A stretch of DNA of 64,000 nt from Polaribacter sp. Q13. GTDB lineage: Bacteria > Bacteroidota > Bacteroidia > Flavobacteriales > Flavobacteriaceae. Made by a program: the position numbers and the translations under genes. Below the pieces are notes generated by a model. That model made no database searches. It was not told where the DNA came from and worked only from the letters and a program-made list of their open reading frames with translations. Every line of letters starts with the position of its first letter. Position 1 is the stretch's first letter. The DNA lies in the NCBI RefSeq assembly GCF_016858305.2, contig NZ_CP074436.1, positions 516,001-580,000 on the forward strand, written 5' to 3'. This document shows positions 9,334 to 20,319 of this stretch, in pieces.

Positions 9334-10800
9334 ATGAAAAAAATATATGTAAGCTTATTTATAGCGCTTTTTACTTCGCTAAACATTCTTGTTGCACAAG
9401 AAAAACCAAATGTTTTAATTATTCTGGCTGATGATTTAGGATATGGAGATCTTGGTTTTACAGGATCTAAAGACATTCAAACACCTAATTTAGATAAACT
9501 AGCAGATAATGGGGTTATTATGAAAAACGGTTATGTTACGCATCCCTATTGTGGGCCATCAAGAGCAGGTTTAATTACTGGGCGATATCAAGCGCGTTTT
9601 GGTTTGGAAATAAATCTTACAAATTCGAAATATGATATGTATAATGGTTTGCCATTAACAGAGCAGACTTTTGCAAACAGATTGCAAAAATCTGGCTATG
9701 AAACAGGAGTTATTGGTAAATGGCATTTAGGAGGTTCAGATACATTTCATCCAAATAATCGTGGATTCGATTATTTCTATGGATTTTTATCAGGAGGACA
9801 TTCTTATTTCCCGAAGAATGTAAAAACGCATATGCCTTTAATCAGCCCAAAGAATAATAAACCTCATTACAGTGCTAATGAAGGTAGTTATTGGCCATTA
9901 ACAAGAAATGATAAAGCAGGAGAATTTAATGAGTATTTAACATCAGCATTAAGTAAAGATGCTGCAAAATTTGTTAGTAAAAGTGATAAGCCTTTTTGTT
10001 TATATTTAGCTTACAATGCACCACATATGCCTTTAGAAGCACCAAAAGAAACTATTGAGAAATACAATTTTATCAAGGATAAAAAACGAAGAACTTATGC
10101 TGCAATGGTCGACGAGTTAGATCAAGGAATTGGTGTTGTAGTAGAGGCGCTTAGAAAATCTGGAAAATTAGACAATACTTTAATTTTCTTTTTGTCCGAT
10201 AACGGAGGACCAAGAAAAAAGGGAGAAACATTTGCTAGTAATGGTAAATTTAAAGAGGGAAAAGGAAGTATGTATGAAGGCGGTTGTCATGTACCTTTTA
10301 TAGTACATTATCCTAATGGGAATTTTAAAGTTAAAAAGTTTGATGGTTTAGTTTCTGCATTAGATATTGCTGCCACGGCTGTAGCTGTTGGTAATGGAGA
10401 TACTTCAGGGTATGAATTAGAAGGTAAAAATTTAATTCCTTATTTAAAAGGAAATAAAAAAGGATCTCCACACGAAGCGTTGTTTTGGAGAATGCAAGAT
10501 GGTCAAGCCTGGGGAGTAAGAACGATGGGGGCTAAGTTTTTAAAACGTAATAAAAAAACAGCGGTACCAGAATTGTTTAATATGGCAATAGATCCTTATG
10601 AGGATTATGATATCATCTCTAAATCGCCAAAATTAAGAAAAGAATTAGCAAAACTTTGGAACGATTGGAATAGCGAAAACATAAGTAACATCTATTTGCA
10701 AGCTGGTGCATATCAAAAGAAACGTTTAGATATGTATAAAAAACTGTATGAAGATTTGATAAAGAAGTCTAAGAAAGTGGAGCTTTTAAAAATAAAATAA
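9334..10800 (+). CDS. S1 family sulfatase (CGPSR formylglycine motif)
   Basis: The signal peptide ends LNILVAQ. The alkaline-phosphatase-like fold starts KPNVLIILADDLGYGDLG with the metal-binding Asp pair. CGPSRAGLITG carries Cys73, to be converted to formylglycine. GKWHLGG and FLSDNGGPR supply the other usual active-site and calcium residues. The length (488) is normal. No sulfatase-maturating enzyme is seen in the window, so maturation must be supplied elsewhere. It lies between GH117 and GH29 genes, 15 and 9 bases away, which suggests it unmasks a sulfate that blocks one of these exo-enzymes. The position of the sulfate removed cannot be read by eye. Confidence 0.88.
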   Translation: MKKIYVSLFIALFTSLNILVAQEKPNVLIILADDLGYGDLGFTGSKDIQTPNLDKLADNGVIMKNGYVTHPYCGPSRAGLITGRYQARFGLEINLTNSKYDMYNGLPLTEQTFANRLQKSGYETGVIGKWHLGGSDTFHPNNRGFDYFYGFLSGGHSYFPKNVKTHMPLISPKNNKPHYSANEGSYWPLTRNDKAGEFNEYLTSALSKDAAKFVSKSDKPFCLYLAYNAPHMPLEAPKETIEKYNFIKDKKRRTYAAMVDELDQGIGVVVEALRKSGKLDNTLIFFLSDNGGPRKKGETFASNGKFKEGKGSMYEGGCHVPFIVHYPNGNFKVKKFDGLVSALDIAATAVAVGNGDTSGYELEGKNLIPYLKGNKKGSPHEALFWRMQDGQAWGVRTMGAKFLKRNKKTAVPELFNMAIDPYEDYDIISKSPKLRKELAKLWNDWNSENISNIYLQAGAYQKKRLDMYKKLYEDLIKKSKKVELLKIK

Positions 10801-10809
10801 AATTGTAAG

Positions 10810-12177
10810 ATGATAAAAAAGGTGATTCCGATTGTAATAATTTGCTTGTTGTTTTCGTGCAGTGTTAAACAAAAAAAGCAAGACATAGCGGAAAAACAAG
10901 AAAAAGTAAACCTCGTTTTATCATTTTTAAATTTGAATTTTGGTATGTTTATTCATTATAATATGGGTACCTATCATGCAGAGCAATGGGCAAAACCAAA
11001 TCACGATCCAAAATCATTTGCACCAACAAATTTAGATTGCAATCAGTGGGCGAAAGCTGCGAAATCAGCTAAAATGAATTATGCCGTATTTACAACAAAA
11101 CATCATGATGGATTTTGTTTGTGGAATACTAAAGTGACAGATTATGATATTGCTAGTAGTTCTTATAAAGGTGATATTGTTAAAGAATATGTTGATGCTT
11201 TTAGAAAACAAGACATAAAAATCGGACTCTATTTTTCGGTTTGGGATAGACAACATAAAATTGAAAATAAAAATATTACACCTAAAAATATTCAATACAC
11301 AAAAGATCAACTAACCGAATTACTAACCAATTATGGTGATATAATATGTATTGTTATTGATGGTTGGGGATCTAAATGGGGACATGGACCAAATTTTAAT
11401 GAGTTGCCTTTTAAAGTTTTGGAAGATCATATTCATTCTATTCAACCTAATTGTTTAGTGATAAATCATAGTTGTAAAACGGATTTAAATGTAACGCAAT
11501 TGGTGCATTATGAAGCTACGCACGGGCAACATTGTCCGTATGATAATACATTGCCTTCTCAACAAGGCCCCACGTTACAATCTACTTGGTTTTGGGAAAA
11601 AGGATATGAAAATCAAGAATTGAAATCCGTAAAATCTGTTGTTGAAGAATTAAATTTTGCAAATACTCATTATGCTAATTATTTATTAAATGCGGCTCCA
11701 AATGATGCCGGTTTAATGGATGATAATGTAGTAAATAGATTGAAAGAAATAGGTAAAGCAGTTACTTTTTCTAAACCATTAATGGCATTGCCAAAAGTAG
11801 AAAAACCTCATAAAAACGTAACTGTTACTGCTTCTAGTTCTTCTTCTGATGAATTTAAACCAAGCAATGTTATTGATTGTAATTTATTTACACGTTGGCA
11901 ATTTGCCAAAGAAGACAAAAAACCTTGGATAGAATTAGATTTTGGAAAGCCAGAAACTTTTAACCGAGTTATTTGTGGTGAATTTAGAAAAGGTGTAGAG
12001 AAGTTTAAAATTGAAGCTTTTGTAAATGGAGATTGGAAATTACTGGCTGAAGGAAATAAAATAACGAATAATTTTAATGCTTCTTTTGAAGATGTTACTG
12101 CTCAAAAATATAGAATGGTAGTTTTAGAAAGTTCTCAATTACCTAAAATTGCGGAGATCACTTTTGTTAAATATTAA
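10810..12177 (+). CDS. GH29 alpha-L-fucosidase/galactosidase with C-terminal F5/8-type domain, lipoprotein
   Basis: The lipobox is LLFSC. The catalytic barrel carries LNFGMFIHYNMGTY, TTKHHDGFCLW, GLYFSVWD and IVIDGWG with Asp184 at the nucleophile position. From about residue 335 a discoidin (F5/8 type C, CBM32-like) domain follows, with TASSSSSDEFKPSNVID and WIELDFGKPETFN. The barrel is short and belongs to a different GH29 branch from the enzyme at 2870, so the two probably have different specificities. The last gene of its cluster, it is followed by a convergent hairpin terminator at 12223-12270. Fucosidase is the default family activity; alpha-L-galactosidase fits the locus better but is unproven. 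Confidence 0.8.
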   Translation: MIKKVIPIVIICLLFSCSVKQKKQDIAEKQEKVNLVLSFLNLNFGMFIHYNMGTYHAEQWAKPNHDPKSFAPTNLDCNQWAKAAKSAKMNYAVFTTKHHDGFCLWNTKVTDYDIASSSYKGDIVKEYVDAFRKQDIKIGLYFSVWDRQHKIENKNITPKNIQYTKDQLTELLTNYGDIICIVIDGWGSKWGHGPNFNELPFKVLEDHIHSIQPNCLVINHSCKTDLNVTQLVHYEATHGQHCPYDNTLPSQQGPTLQSTWFWEKGYENQELKSVKSVVEELNFANTHYANYLLNAAPNDAGLMDDNVVNRLKEIGKAVTFSKPLMALPKVEKPHKNVTVTASSSSSDEFKPSNVIDCNLFTRWQFAKEDKKPWIELDFGKPETFNRVICGEFRKGVEKFKIEAFVNGDWKLLAEGNKITNNFNASFEDVTAQKYRMVVLESSQLPKIAEITFVKY

Positions 12178-12222
12178 TATTTAATCATTCTGAGCGATTG
12201 CGAAAAAATGAACATAAAATCT

Positions 12223-12270
12223 AGTTTTTACAAGGTTATTCTTTTCACTAAGAATAACCTTGTAAAAACT
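12223..12270. terminator. Bidirectional terminator hairpin overlapping a regulator's 3' end
   Basis: Two perfect 21-bp arms (12223-12243 and 12250-12270) are separated by a 6-base loop TTCACT. The arms begin and end with A/T runs, so a T-tract follows the stem in either direction. The right arm is the last coding segment of the minus-strand regulator and its stop codon begins at the stem base. Confidence 0.85.
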
Positions 12271-13831
12271 CAGACAATACCGTTATTCTAGGAAGGTCCA
12301 TTTTTTTGCGTAATCTACTGCGAGAAGTATTTATGCCTTCAACGCTAATACCCATTATCTGGGCCATTTCCTTACTTGAAAAACCTAGTTTAATAAAAGC
12401 ACACATTTTTAAATCTGTAGGCGTTAAAAGAGGGTAATTCGCTTTTAATGATGAGTAAAAGCTATCATTAATTTTTGTAAAATGAGATTGAAACTCTTTC
12501 CATTTTCCTTTGGTACTTATGTTCAGTGAGTTTTTAACATCCTTAATAATTTTAATATTATCACCTTTTACATTTAATCGGTTCAATTGTTTTTTTATGT
12601 CTTCTTGTAAAGTGTCTCGTTCTAATAATTGCATTGCAGAAGACAATAGCTCTTTATTTTTTAGCCCTAATATTTCTTCTTGTTTTTGAATTTCAAGTTG
12701 TTGCTTTTCATTAACAATACGTTGATTCAATAGTTTTAGTTTATTTTTTCGCTTGAAATAAAAGAATCCAATTCCAAATAAACTACTTAAAACAATAATT
12801 ATTGATAATAATTTTAATCTCCAAAACTCTTTTTCTCCTTGTAGTAATTTAATTTGTTGAGTTTTTAAAAGCTCGTTGTTTTTTGTAAGTTGAAGTTCAT
12901 ATTTGTTTTTGATTTCAAACAATTCTTTGTTTTGAGATTTGTTACTGCTAAATAACTGATCATTCAATTTAGATGCCTGCAACAAGTATTTATAAGCGAT
13001 TTTATCATTACCTATAAGTTCGTAATTTTCTGAAAGCCTATTTAATATTTGTAGTTTTTTATCCGGTTGGTTTTCAAATTTATCTATAGCAGATAAACTT
13101 TTATTATAAAAATAAATAGCAGAATCTTTATCTTTTTCAAGTTCATAATATTGTCCTAACCGTTGGAATAAAAGTGTGTGCTGTTTTTTTAAAGGAAGAG
13201 GGTAGAAGTTCTTTAATTTAAATAAGATATTTTTAGCTTTCTTTGGTTCGTTCTTTTTTATGTATATATGCGCTAATTGAATTTCAGAATAATGAAAAGC
13301 GGCCTCATTAATGCCACTTTTTTTAAAATTTTCAATACTTTTTAAAGCCAATTGTTCTGCTTTTTCAAAATCGAAGGTAGCTTTTATTTCAATCCAAGCA
13401 CCAAGGTTGTATATTCTTCCTAATAAGAGCTCTTTATCATCTTCATTTACGTTTTTGTTTTCTATAATTTCAACGGCTTGTAAATAACTTTCTTTGGCTT
13501 TTTTATGTTGCTCAAAAACCATGTAAAGTGATATTAATTTACTGAGTGTTCCAATTTTTTGAGATAGATATTTAGGCGATTCCACTAAGGGAAATAACTT
13601 CCATATTTCATCGTAACTTTTACTATAGTTCCCTTTTTTAGAATAAAATTGGATTAATTTAAAACGTGTCTCTATCAATTGAAGCGTGTCCTTTTTTTCT
13701 TCAAAAGTTGAAAGTGAATTTAAAAGTTTGACTTCGTCAAAACCATTATCTAAACGTTGATTAGAATAGGTAATAAACGTAATTAGTAAAATTGCAAAAT
13801 GTAAGATTATTTTTAAGTGTCTGTTAGTCAT
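12248..13831 (-). CDS. Membrane TPR regulator with C-terminal LuxR-type HTH
   Basis: The N-terminal hydrophobic segment (KIILHFAILLITFITYS) is followed by about 300 residues of TPR-like helices. A transmembrane helix lies near residues 336-357 (SIIIVLSSLFGIGFFYF), then a charged coiled-coil, then a C-terminal helix-turn-helix with FIKLGFSSKEMAQIMGIS and NTSRSRLRKKM. This layout (periplasmic TPR sensor, one membrane pass, cytoplasmic LuxR-like DNA-binding domain) is common in Bacteroidota next to glycan loci. It is convergent with the GH29 gene and divergent from the sulfatase cluster starting at 14022, so control of either neighbour is likely. The ligand is unknown. An imperfect tandem repeat touches its start codon. 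Confidence 0.8.
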   Translation of the reverse strand: MTNRHLKIILHFAILLITFITYSNQRLDNGFDEVKLLNSLSTFEEKKDTLQLIETRFKLIQFYSKKGNYSKSYDEIWKLFPLVESPKYLSQKIGTLSKLISLYMVFEQHKKAKESYLQAVEIIENKNVNEDDKELLLGRIYNLGAWIEIKATFDFEKAEQLALKSIENFKKSGINEAAFHYSEIQLAHIYIKKNEPKKAKNILFKLKNFYPLPLKKQHTLLFQRLGQYYELEKDKDSAIYFYNKSLSAIDKFENQPDKKLQILNRLSENYELIGNDKIAYKYLLQASKLNDQLFSSNKSQNKELFEIKNKYELQLTKNNELLKTQQIKLLQGEKEFWRLKLLSIIIVLSSLFGIGFFYFKRKNKLKLLNQRIVNEKQQLEIQKQEEILGLKNKELLSSAMQLLERDTLQEDIKKQLNRLNVKGDNIKIIKDVKNSLNISTKGKWKEFQSHFTKINDSFYSSLKANYPLLTPTDLKMCAFIKLGFSSKEMAQIMGISVEGINTSRSRLRKKMDLPRITVLSEFLQGYS

Positions 13832-13868
13832 TAAAATACTATTTAATCTGTAAAATACTGATAATCTG
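13832..13868 (-). repeat. Imperfect tandem 18-19 bp repeat abutting the regulator start codon
   Basis: Two adjacent copies are seen: TAAAATACTATTTAATCTG (13832-13850) and TAAAATACTGATAATCTG (13851-13868). The first touches the start codon of the minus-strand TPR-LuxR gene, so both lie in its leader or promoter and in the 190-base divergent region shared with the sulfatase cluster. They may be a tandem binding site or merely slippage; no other structure was recognised in this intergenic region. Confidence 0.45.
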
Positions 13869-14021
13869 ATTTTAAAAGTACTAAATATTTAAGAATGCTA
13901 AGCGTAAAATGGAATTAAAATAGATATTGCTATGTTTAAGCTATGTTATAATATTGGTTTTTTAAGTGAAATAGTTGAATATTTGTGTACTACTTTATGT
14001 TAGTATTTAAATCATGTAACT

Positions 14022-15632
14022 ATGAATTATAAAATGAATCATGTACTTGCTTTTGGGATTTTATTTTTAATTATGGCTTGTGCTACCGTAGAAAAAAAAC
14101 AAGAGAAACCTTCAAAGCCAAATATCATTTTTTTGTTATCGGATGATCAACGAGATAATACCTTTGGAGCAATGGGGCATCCAATTGTAAAATCACCCAA
14201 TGTAGATAAGCTGATTAACAATGGAATCCGTTTTTCTAATACGTATGTTGCAGAGCCCATTTGTGCATCTAGTAGAGCATCATTATTTACAGGAACTTAT
14301 GAACGTGTAAATGGTATTGGATTTACATCAGTATATTCTTTAACTGAAAATCAATGGGAAGAAAGTTATCCAGAATTATTGCGTAAAAACGGATATTATA
14401 CTGGTTTTATTGGGAAATTTGGAGTTGAGTATTATACGTTTAAAGGCAAAGCTTCAGAAAAATTTGATTATTGGAAAGCACACGATGGTTGGTCTAAATT
14501 CTGGCCAAAAGGTTTAGAAAACTGTGCTATTTATGCTGATTCGAAAGAAGATATAATTACTTCTATTATGGGAGAAAGCATTGAAGACTTTTTACAGAAA
14601 ACACCAGATGATAAACCGTTTTGTTTGTCTGTTAGTTTTTCGGTGCCTCACGGAAGTCAAATTATGTCTATGCATCCAGAAAGTGAGTTGGCAGAAATCT
14701 GTTTAGAACCTGCAAATAAGTACGAAAAGTTAAAAGGAACAGAATTTTATGACACTTTGTATAGAGATAACGTTGTGAAAATTCCAGAAGAGACTGCAAA
14801 AGATCCGTATCAATTTATACCAGAATTTATGCTAGATCAGCAAAAAGGGCGTGCTACTCAAACTTATATTTACGATTACAATACTGTTTCTTGCAATGAG
14901 CATTACATCCGTTATTACCAACAAATTTCTGGAATGGATAAAGTAATTGGAGATATGGTAAAATCTTTGAAGGAAAAAGGATTGGATAAAAATACAGTGA
15001 TCATTTTTGCAAGCGATCATGGTTTGTTAATGGGAGAATACGGAATGGGAGGAAAAGCGTTGTTGTATGATTTAGCTTCTAAAATCCCTTGTTTTATTTA
15101 TGATCCTCGTTTGCCAGAAAATAAAAGAGGGCAAGATATTAAGGAATTGGTTTCTAGTTTAGACATTACTTCAACAATTTTAGATTATGCGGGTATTAAA
15201 TCTCCTGATGTTATGCAAGGAACTAGTTTAACGCCATTGATAAGCGGTACAGATAAAGATTGGCGACAAGAATTATTTTTAGAAAGTTTTTTTACAGGAA
15301 GAGACAATCCATTTTGTGAGGGAATTAGAAAAGGAGATTGGAAATACATACGCATGTATCGAGGAGGTTTTTGGGGATATAAAGAAACCGATTTAGACTT
15401 TAAAAATAAAAAACCGGGTTATGAACAATTATTTAATTTAAAGGATGATCCTAAAGAGATGAATAATTTAATTAAGAAGTTTGAAGGGAGTGAGTTATTA
15501 GCAGAACTAAGAGGTAAAACAGGAAACTATGCCAATGAGATGAATAGTACACGTGTAAATTATAAGGAAACCCACAGTATTGCTTTAAGAAAGAAAAACA
15601 AAAAGAAGAAAGTTGAAAAAAATAAAAAATAA
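14022..15632 (+). CDS. S1 sulfatase, lipoprotein, variant CASSR motif
   Basis: The lipobox is LIMAC. The sulfatase start NIIFLLSDDQRDNTFGAMG is clear, and the modification motif ICASSRASLFTG has Cys81 but Ser in place of the usual Pro/Ala at the third position. The usual GKWHLG is replaced by GKFGVEYY, so the conserved Lys stays but the His is not next to it. IFASDHGLLMGEYG gives the second metal-binding cluster. The C-terminus is rich in lysine. The sulfatase at 36033 shares the layout (xEESYPxxxRKxGYYTG), so the two are paralogues of one subfamily, possibly the GlcNAc-6-sulfatase-like one. It opens a block of four sulfatases divergent from the TPR-LuxR gene. Another start 12 bases downstream is possible. 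Confidence 0.85.
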   Translation: MNYKMNHVLAFGILFLIMACATVEKKQEKPSKPNIIFLLSDDQRDNTFGAMGHPIVKSPNVDKLINNGIRFSNTYVAEPICASSRASLFTGTYERVNGIGFTSVYSLTENQWEESYPELLRKNGYYTGFIGKFGVEYYTFKGKASEKFDYWKAHDGWSKFWPKGLENCAIYADSKEDIITSIMGESIEDFLQKTPDDKPFCLSVSFSVPHGSQIMSMHPESELAEICLEPANKYEKLKGTEFYDTLYRDNVVKIPEETAKDPYQFIPEFMLDQQKGRATQTYIYDYNTVSCNEHYIRYYQQISGMDKVIGDMVKSLKEKGLDKNTVIIFASDHGLLMGEYGMGGKALLYDLASKIPCFIYDPRLPENKRGQDIKELVSSLDITSTILDYAGIKSPDVMQGTSLTPLISGTDKDWRQELFLESFFTGRDNPFCEGIRKGDWKYIRMYRGGFWGYKETDLDFKNKKPGYEQLFNLKDDPKEMNNLIKKFEGSELLAELRGKTGNYANEMNSTRVNYKETHSIALRKKNKKKKVEKNKK

Positions 15633-15633
15633 G

Positions 15634-17067
15634 ATGATGAATACTATTCAAAATTTAACAAAACAGGTACTATTATTGCTGTTTGTGGTAGTTTCTATGC
15701 ATACCTTAAAAGCACAAGAACGACCGAATATTATTATGATTATGACGGATGATCAAGGTTGGTTTGATGCCGGTTTTAATGGGAATAAGACTATTAAAAC
15801 TCCAAATTTGGATAATTTAGCTTCAAAAGGAGTCATTTTTGATCGTTTTTATTCAGCATCCGCAGTATGTTCTCCAACAAGAGCAAGTGTTATGACAGGT
15901 AGAAATGCACTAAGAATTGAAATTCCGGTTGCTAATTCTGGACATTTAAAAAAAGAAGAAATAACGATTGCAGAATTAGTAAAAAAAGAAGGATATGCTA
16001 CAGGGCATTTTGGTAAATGGCATTTAGGAACTTTAACAAAAAATGAATTAGATGCAAATCGTGGTGGGAAAGCGAAGCATTTTAAACATTTTAGCATTCC
16101 TACAATGCATGGTTATGATGAATTTTTTAGTACAGAGTCAAAAGTACCAACGTATGATCCATTGATAAAACCAACTGAATTTAAAGAAGGAGAATCATTA
16201 ATTTATGGTTGGTCTGCCGTTAAAAAAGGAGAGAAGTCAGAAAGTTATAAAACTTCATACTGGGTTGGTGATGAGCAGAAAACAAAACAAAATTTATCGG
16301 GAGATGACACCAAACTTATTGTTGATAAGGTAATTCCGTTTATTCATAAATCAGTTGCCAATAAGAAACCTTTTTTCACAACAGTTTGGACACATACACC
16401 ACATTTACCCGTGGTTACAAGTGATTATTATAAAGCTAAATATGCTGGTTTTACAAATAAAGAAAAGCTTTATTATGGTTGTATCACTGCTTTAGATGAT
16501 CAGGTAGGAGCCTTGTGGAGCGAATTAGAAAAATTAGGAATTACAGACAATACAATGATTTGGTTTTGTAGTGATAATGGTCCAGAAGAGGAAACTCCCG
16601 GGAGTTCTGGAGAGTTTAGAGCGCGTAAAAGAAGTTTGTATGAAGGTGGTTTACGCACACCTGCTTTTGTTGTTTGGGAAGGAAAATTAAAAGGGAATAA
16701 ACGTGTTGATTTTCCTGCTTCTACAAGTGATTATTTGCCAACAATAATTAATCTATTAGATATTGAGTATCCAGATAACAGACCTTTAGATGGTATAGAT
16801 ATTATGCCTTTCATAAAAAAACCGAAGAAGCAACGTAAAAAACCAATGGGATTTGCATATAAAAAGCGCATTTCTTGGGTTACGAATCAATACAAATTGG
16901 TTTCTGAAGATTTAGGTGTAACCTATGAGTTGTATGATTTGTTAAATGACAGATCAGAAAAAAATAATTTAATTAAATCGATGCCAGAACTCGCTGCTAA
17001 AATGGAAAAAGAATTAGCTGCTTGGTTTGTATCGGTTAATAATAGTAAAAAAGGAAATGATTATTAA
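15634..17067 (+). CDS. S1 family sulfatase (CSPTR motif)
   Basis: A signal peptide ends MHTLKAQ, then [19 protein letters not shown]. The motif [14 protein letters not shown] carries Cys79 for formylglycine. [11 protein letters not shown] and [11 protein letters not shown] complete the expected active-site pattern, and [14 protein letters not shown] is the normal strand near the substrate pocket. The first start codon with a usable signal peptide is the ATG at 15634, one base after the previous gene's stop; the open frame continues upstream to a TTG inside the previous gene. The second of four contiguous sulfatases. Subfamily and sulfate position are not assignable by eye. Confidence 0.87.
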   Translation: MMNTIQNLTKQVLLLLFVVVSMHTLKAQERPNIIMIMTDDQGWFDAGFNGNKTIKTPNLDNLASKGVIFDRFYSASAVCSPTRASVMTGRNALRIEIPVANSGHLKKEEITIAELVKKEGYATGHFGKWHLGTLTKNELDANRGGKAKHFKHFSIPTMHGYDEFFSTESKVPTYDPLIKPTEFKEGESLIYGWSAVKKGEKSESYKTSYWVGDEQKTKQNLSGDDTKLIVDKVIPFIHKSVANKKPFFTTVWTHTPHLPVVTSDYYKAKYAGFTNKEKLYYGCITALDDQVGALWSELEKLGITDNTMIWFCSDNGPEEETPGSSGEFRARKRSLYEGGLRTPAFVVWEGKLKGNKRVDFPASTSDYLPTIINLLDIEYPDNRPLDGIDIMPFIKKPKKQRKKPMGFAYKKRISWVTNQYKLVSEDLGVTYELYDLLNDRSEKNNLIKSMPELAAKMEKELAAWFVSVNNSKKGNDY

Positions 17068-17086
17068 AAGTTTAATTATTAAGTTT

Positions 17087-18604
17087 ATGAAACTAGCAAC
17101 TTACTGTTTTGTACTAACAATGTTATTTACAAGTTGTACAAAAGCTCAAACAAATACAAAACCAAATATTGTAATTATATATGCTGATGATATGGGGTAT
17201 GGCGATTTAAATTGTCAGAATCCGAATTCTAAAATTCCTACGCCAAATTTAGATAAATTAGCTTCCGAAGGCATGCGATTTACAGATGCGCATAGTTCTT
17301 CTGGAATTTGTTCTCCAAGTAGATTTGCATTGCTAACGGGGCAATATCACTGGAGAAGAACCCATAATATTGTCAATTCTTTTGGAGGTCCAATGTTTAA
17401 AGATAGCGATGTAACACTTCCGCAATTATTAAAAACAGCAGGATATGAAACCGCAGCAATAGGGAAGTGGCATTTAGGTTGGAATTGGAATTTTATCAAT
17501 AAAGAACCGTCTGGAGAGCGCACGTATTGGGGTAAAACTCATAAAACGTATTTAGTTAAAGATATAGATTGGAAAGCACCATTAACTGGCGGACCTTTAG
17601 ATAGAGGTTTTGATTATTATTTTGGTGATGGAACCATTAATTTTCCGCCTTATGCTTGGGTAGAAAATGATAAGTTTGTGGAGGCTCCCAATGATTTTTT
17701 TGAGTTTAATCTGTTTGCAAGAGAAGCAAAAGAAATAGATTGGGATTCTAGACCAGGACCCAAAGTAGCTGGTTGGGATCCTTATCAAGTATTACCAACG
17801 TTAACTAAAAAAACAGTTTCTTGGATTCATAATCAGAAAAAAGAGAAACCATTTTTTCTATACTTAGCATTGCCATCTCCACACGCACCAATTATTCCGA
17901 ATGATGAATTTGATGGAAAATCAGAAGCAGGAGCTTATGGTGATTATATGTTTCAAACAGATTGGATTGCTGGTCAAGTTTTAAAAGCATTAAAAGACAA
18001 GGGGTTTGAAGAAAATACCATCGTTATTTTTAGTTCAGATAATGGTCCAGAACAATTTGCTTTTGAAAGAGCAAAGAAATTTGATCATTACAGCATGGGC
18101 GATTTTAGAGGTTTGAAAAGAGATTTATGGGAAGGCGGACATCATATTCCGTTTATAATTAAGTGGCCAAATAACGTGGAAGCTGGAGTTGTTTCAGACA
18201 AATTAATATCACAAGTAGATATTATGTCTACTATTTTAGATATCACAAAAACCACTATACCAGAAAAAGCAGCCATGGATAGTCAAAGTTTTTTGCCTAT
18301 TATTTTAGGAGATTCAGAAGAGAAATCAACAAGAACATCCACAATACATAACACACAAAGAAAAAGGTTTGCGGTAAGAAAAGGTAAATGGTTGTTTATA
18401 AATTATACTACCGGAGACGTTTCTAAAATGCCGGATTATTATAAAGAATTAAGAGGTTATAAAGATTTTACTACCAAAGGGTTATTGTTTGATTTGGACA
18501 AAGATATAGAACAGCGTGATAATTTATATTCAAAATTCCCTGATGTTGTAAAAGAAATGGAATTACTATTAAAGAAAGAATTGAGTAGAGGATATTTAAA
18601 TTAA
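17087..18604 (+). CDS. S1 family sulfatase, lipoprotein (CSPSR motif)
   Basis: The lipobox is [26 protein letters not shown] is the arylsulfatase A-type opening, and [13 protein letters not shown] carries Cys75. AIGKWHLGW and [10 protein letters not shown] are present, and [16 protein letters not shown] closes the pocket. It has the pattern most like canonical arylsulfatases in the window. A longer start at 17057 would overlap the previous gene by 11 bases, but the ATG at 17087 gives the better lipoprotein signal. Third gene of the sulfatase block; export to the periplasm is expected. Confidence 0.87.
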   Translation: MKLATYCFVLTMLFTSCTKAQTNTKPNIVIIYADDMGYGDLNCQNPNSKIPTPNLDKLASEGMRFTDAHSSSGICSPSRFALLTGQYHWRRTHNIVNSFGGPMFKDSDVTLPQLLKTAGYETAAIGKWHLGWNWNFINKEPSGERTYWGKTHKTYLVKDIDWKAPLTGGPLDRGFDYYFGDGTINFPPYAWVENDKFVEAPNDFFEFNLFAREAKEIDWDSRPGPKVAGWDPYQVLPTLTKKTVSWIHNQKKEKPFFLYLALPSPHAPIIPNDEFDGKSEAGAYGDYMFQTDWIAGQVLKALKDKGFEENTIVIFSSDNGPEQFAFERAKKFDHYSMGDFRGLKRDLWEGGHHIPFIIKWPNNVEAGVVSDKLISQVDIMSTILDITKTTIPEKAAMDSQSFLPIILGDSEEKSTRTSTIHNTQRKRFAVRKGKWLFINYTTGDVSKMPDYYKELRGYKDFTTKGLLFDLDKDIEQRDNLYSKFPDVVKEMELLLKKELSRGYLN

Positions 18605-18655
18605 ATTTTTTGTAATTTTATCAGATTCGTTTCATTTTAAAATATAAATTATAGT

Positions 18656-20074
18656 ATGATTAGTCTGCGCAATATTTTTACCCTGGGGATATTTTTTGTG
18701 ATGTCTACTTATTCCATCCATGGACAAAAAAAGAAACCTAATATTTTACTAATTTGTATTGATGATTTACGTCCGGAATTGGCCTCATTTGGCGCTTCTT
18801 ATGTGAAATCTCCTAATATAGATCAACTAGCAAAAGAAGGAAGAGCTTTTCAAAATCATTATGTAAATGCACCAAGTTGTGGTCCGTCTCGTTATACTTT
18901 GTTAACGGGTATTTATGGTCCACCGCAGAATAATGCACTATTTCTACGTGCAAAGAAGTTAGAAAATAATCCAAAAAGTGTAATGCCGAGTATGCCAGAA
19001 TGGTTTAAGAAAAACGGTTATACAACAGTTTCTGTTGGTAAAGTATCTCATCATCCTGGAGGTAGAGGTGGAGCAGATTGGAATGATGATCATGTTATAG
19101 AAATGCCAAATGCCTGGGATAAACACCTCATGCCAGTTGCAGAATGGCAGCATCCTAGAGGAGGTATGCATGGTTTAGCAAATGGCGAAATTAGAACTAA
19201 ATCTGGTAATATGGATGTTTTTCAAACTGTTGAAGGTCCAGACACAATATATCCTGATGGTCATATTACCAACGAAGCGTTGAATCAATTAGATGATTTA
19301 ACATCAAATAAAAAACCATTTTTCTTGGCTGTAGGTATTATTAAACCCCACTTACCATTTGGAGCACCAAAAAAGTATTATGATTTATATGACGGTGTAA
19401 AATTACCAGAATTAAAAAATACAGATAAACCAAAAGGGATTACAACTTGGCATTCATCTGGCGAGTTTATGAAATACAATCGTTGGGGTAAAAACCCGAA
19501 TGAAGATAAAGAATTTGCGTTAGAAGTTAGAAAACATTATGCTGCATGTGTAAGTTATGCGGATGAACAAGTTGGCAGAATTCTTCAAAAATTAAAAGAA
19601 ACGGGAGCCGATAAAAATACCGTTATCGTTTTATGGGGAGATCATGGTTGGAATTTAGGAGAACATGCCATTTGGGGCAAACACAATTTATTTGAACAAG
19701 GATTGCATTCGCCTTTAATCATATCTTATCCTACTTTAAAAAAGAAAGGAAAAAGTACAAATGCTATTGTAGAAACTGTAGATATTTTTCCAACCTTATG
19801 TGATTTAGTGGATGTTGAAATTCCTGCTTTTGCAAAAGGAACTTCCTTAAAAAGATTGTTAAAAAACAATAAAAAATCTGGGCATTTAGCAGTTGCCTAT
19901 AATGGGAAAGCACAAACACTTAGAACAGATACCTATAGGTTAATAGCGCACAAAAAAGGGAGTTTTGAATTGTACAATCATCTTAAAGATCCTTTAGAAA
20001 TGAATAACATTGCAGAAAGTAATCCAGAGGTTGTTCAAAAGCTGAATTTATTATTAAAGGAAAAGCTGAAATAA
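18656..20074 (+). CDS. S1 sulfatase, iduronate-2-sulfatase-like (CGPSR motif)
   Basis: The signal peptide ends [27 protein letters not shown] is the opening typical of iduronate-2-sulfatase-like enzymes (S1_7 group), and [14 protein letters not shown] carries Cys75. The active-site Lys lies in [13 protein letters not shown] rather than GKWHLG, as in that group. [13 protein letters not shown] and the [13 protein letters not shown] segment also fit. Members of this group in marine bacteria act on sulfated galactans or ulvan, so the substrate is uncertain. Last of the four-sulfatase block; about 245 bases then separate it from the next gene. Confidence 0.85.
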   Translation: MISLRNIFTLGIFFVMSTYSIHGQKKKPNILLICIDDLRPELASFGASYVKSPNIDQLAKEGRAFQNHYVNAPSCGPSRYTLLTGIYGPPQNNALFLRAKKLENNPKSVMPSMPEWFKKNGYTTVSVGKVSHHPGGRGGADWNDDHVIEMPNAWDKHLMPVAEWQHPRGGMHGLANGEIRTKSGNMDVFQTVEGPDTIYPDGHITNEALNQLDDLTSNKKPFFLAVGIIKPHLPFGAPKKYYDLYDGVKLPELKNTDKPKGITTWHSSGEFMKYNRWGKNPNEDKEFALEVRKHYAACVSYADEQVGRILQKLKETGADKNTVIVLWGDHGWNLGEHAIWGKHNLFEQGLHSPLIISYPTLKKKGKSTNAIVETVDIFPTLCDLVDVEIPAFAKGTSLKRLLKNNKKSGHLAVAYNGKAQTLRTDTYRLIAHKKGSFELYNHLKDPLEMNNIAESNPEVVQKLNLLLKEKLK

Positions 20075-20196
20075 CTATTTAACTTATTTATTCTTATAAA
20101 TATGAGATAAGCGTTTTTATTCCTTTTTAGATTTAATAAATAGGCTTGGTTTCGGTTTAAGTGAAAAAGAAAAACAAAGTTTGATAGAAATAGCTA

Positions 20197-20209
20197 TTTA
20201 GACCATATG
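20197..20209. promoter_or_regulatory. Single copy of a TTTAGACCATATG element
   Basis: TTTAGACCATATG, about 110 bases before the start of the giant T9SS protein, matches 12 of 13 bases of the right arm of the inverted repeat before the sulfatase at 30520. I saw no other copy in intergenic DNA. It may be a regulator half-site, but the evidence is thin. Confidence 0.25.
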
Positions 20210-20319
20210 TTGTGTTTATTATATCAATTTCAATTGTATACCTAATGTTTAGAATTTATTTTTACTAATTAGAAATATGCTGCATAAAATGTTTTTTTTG
20301 CAGGTAATAAATTAGTAAA

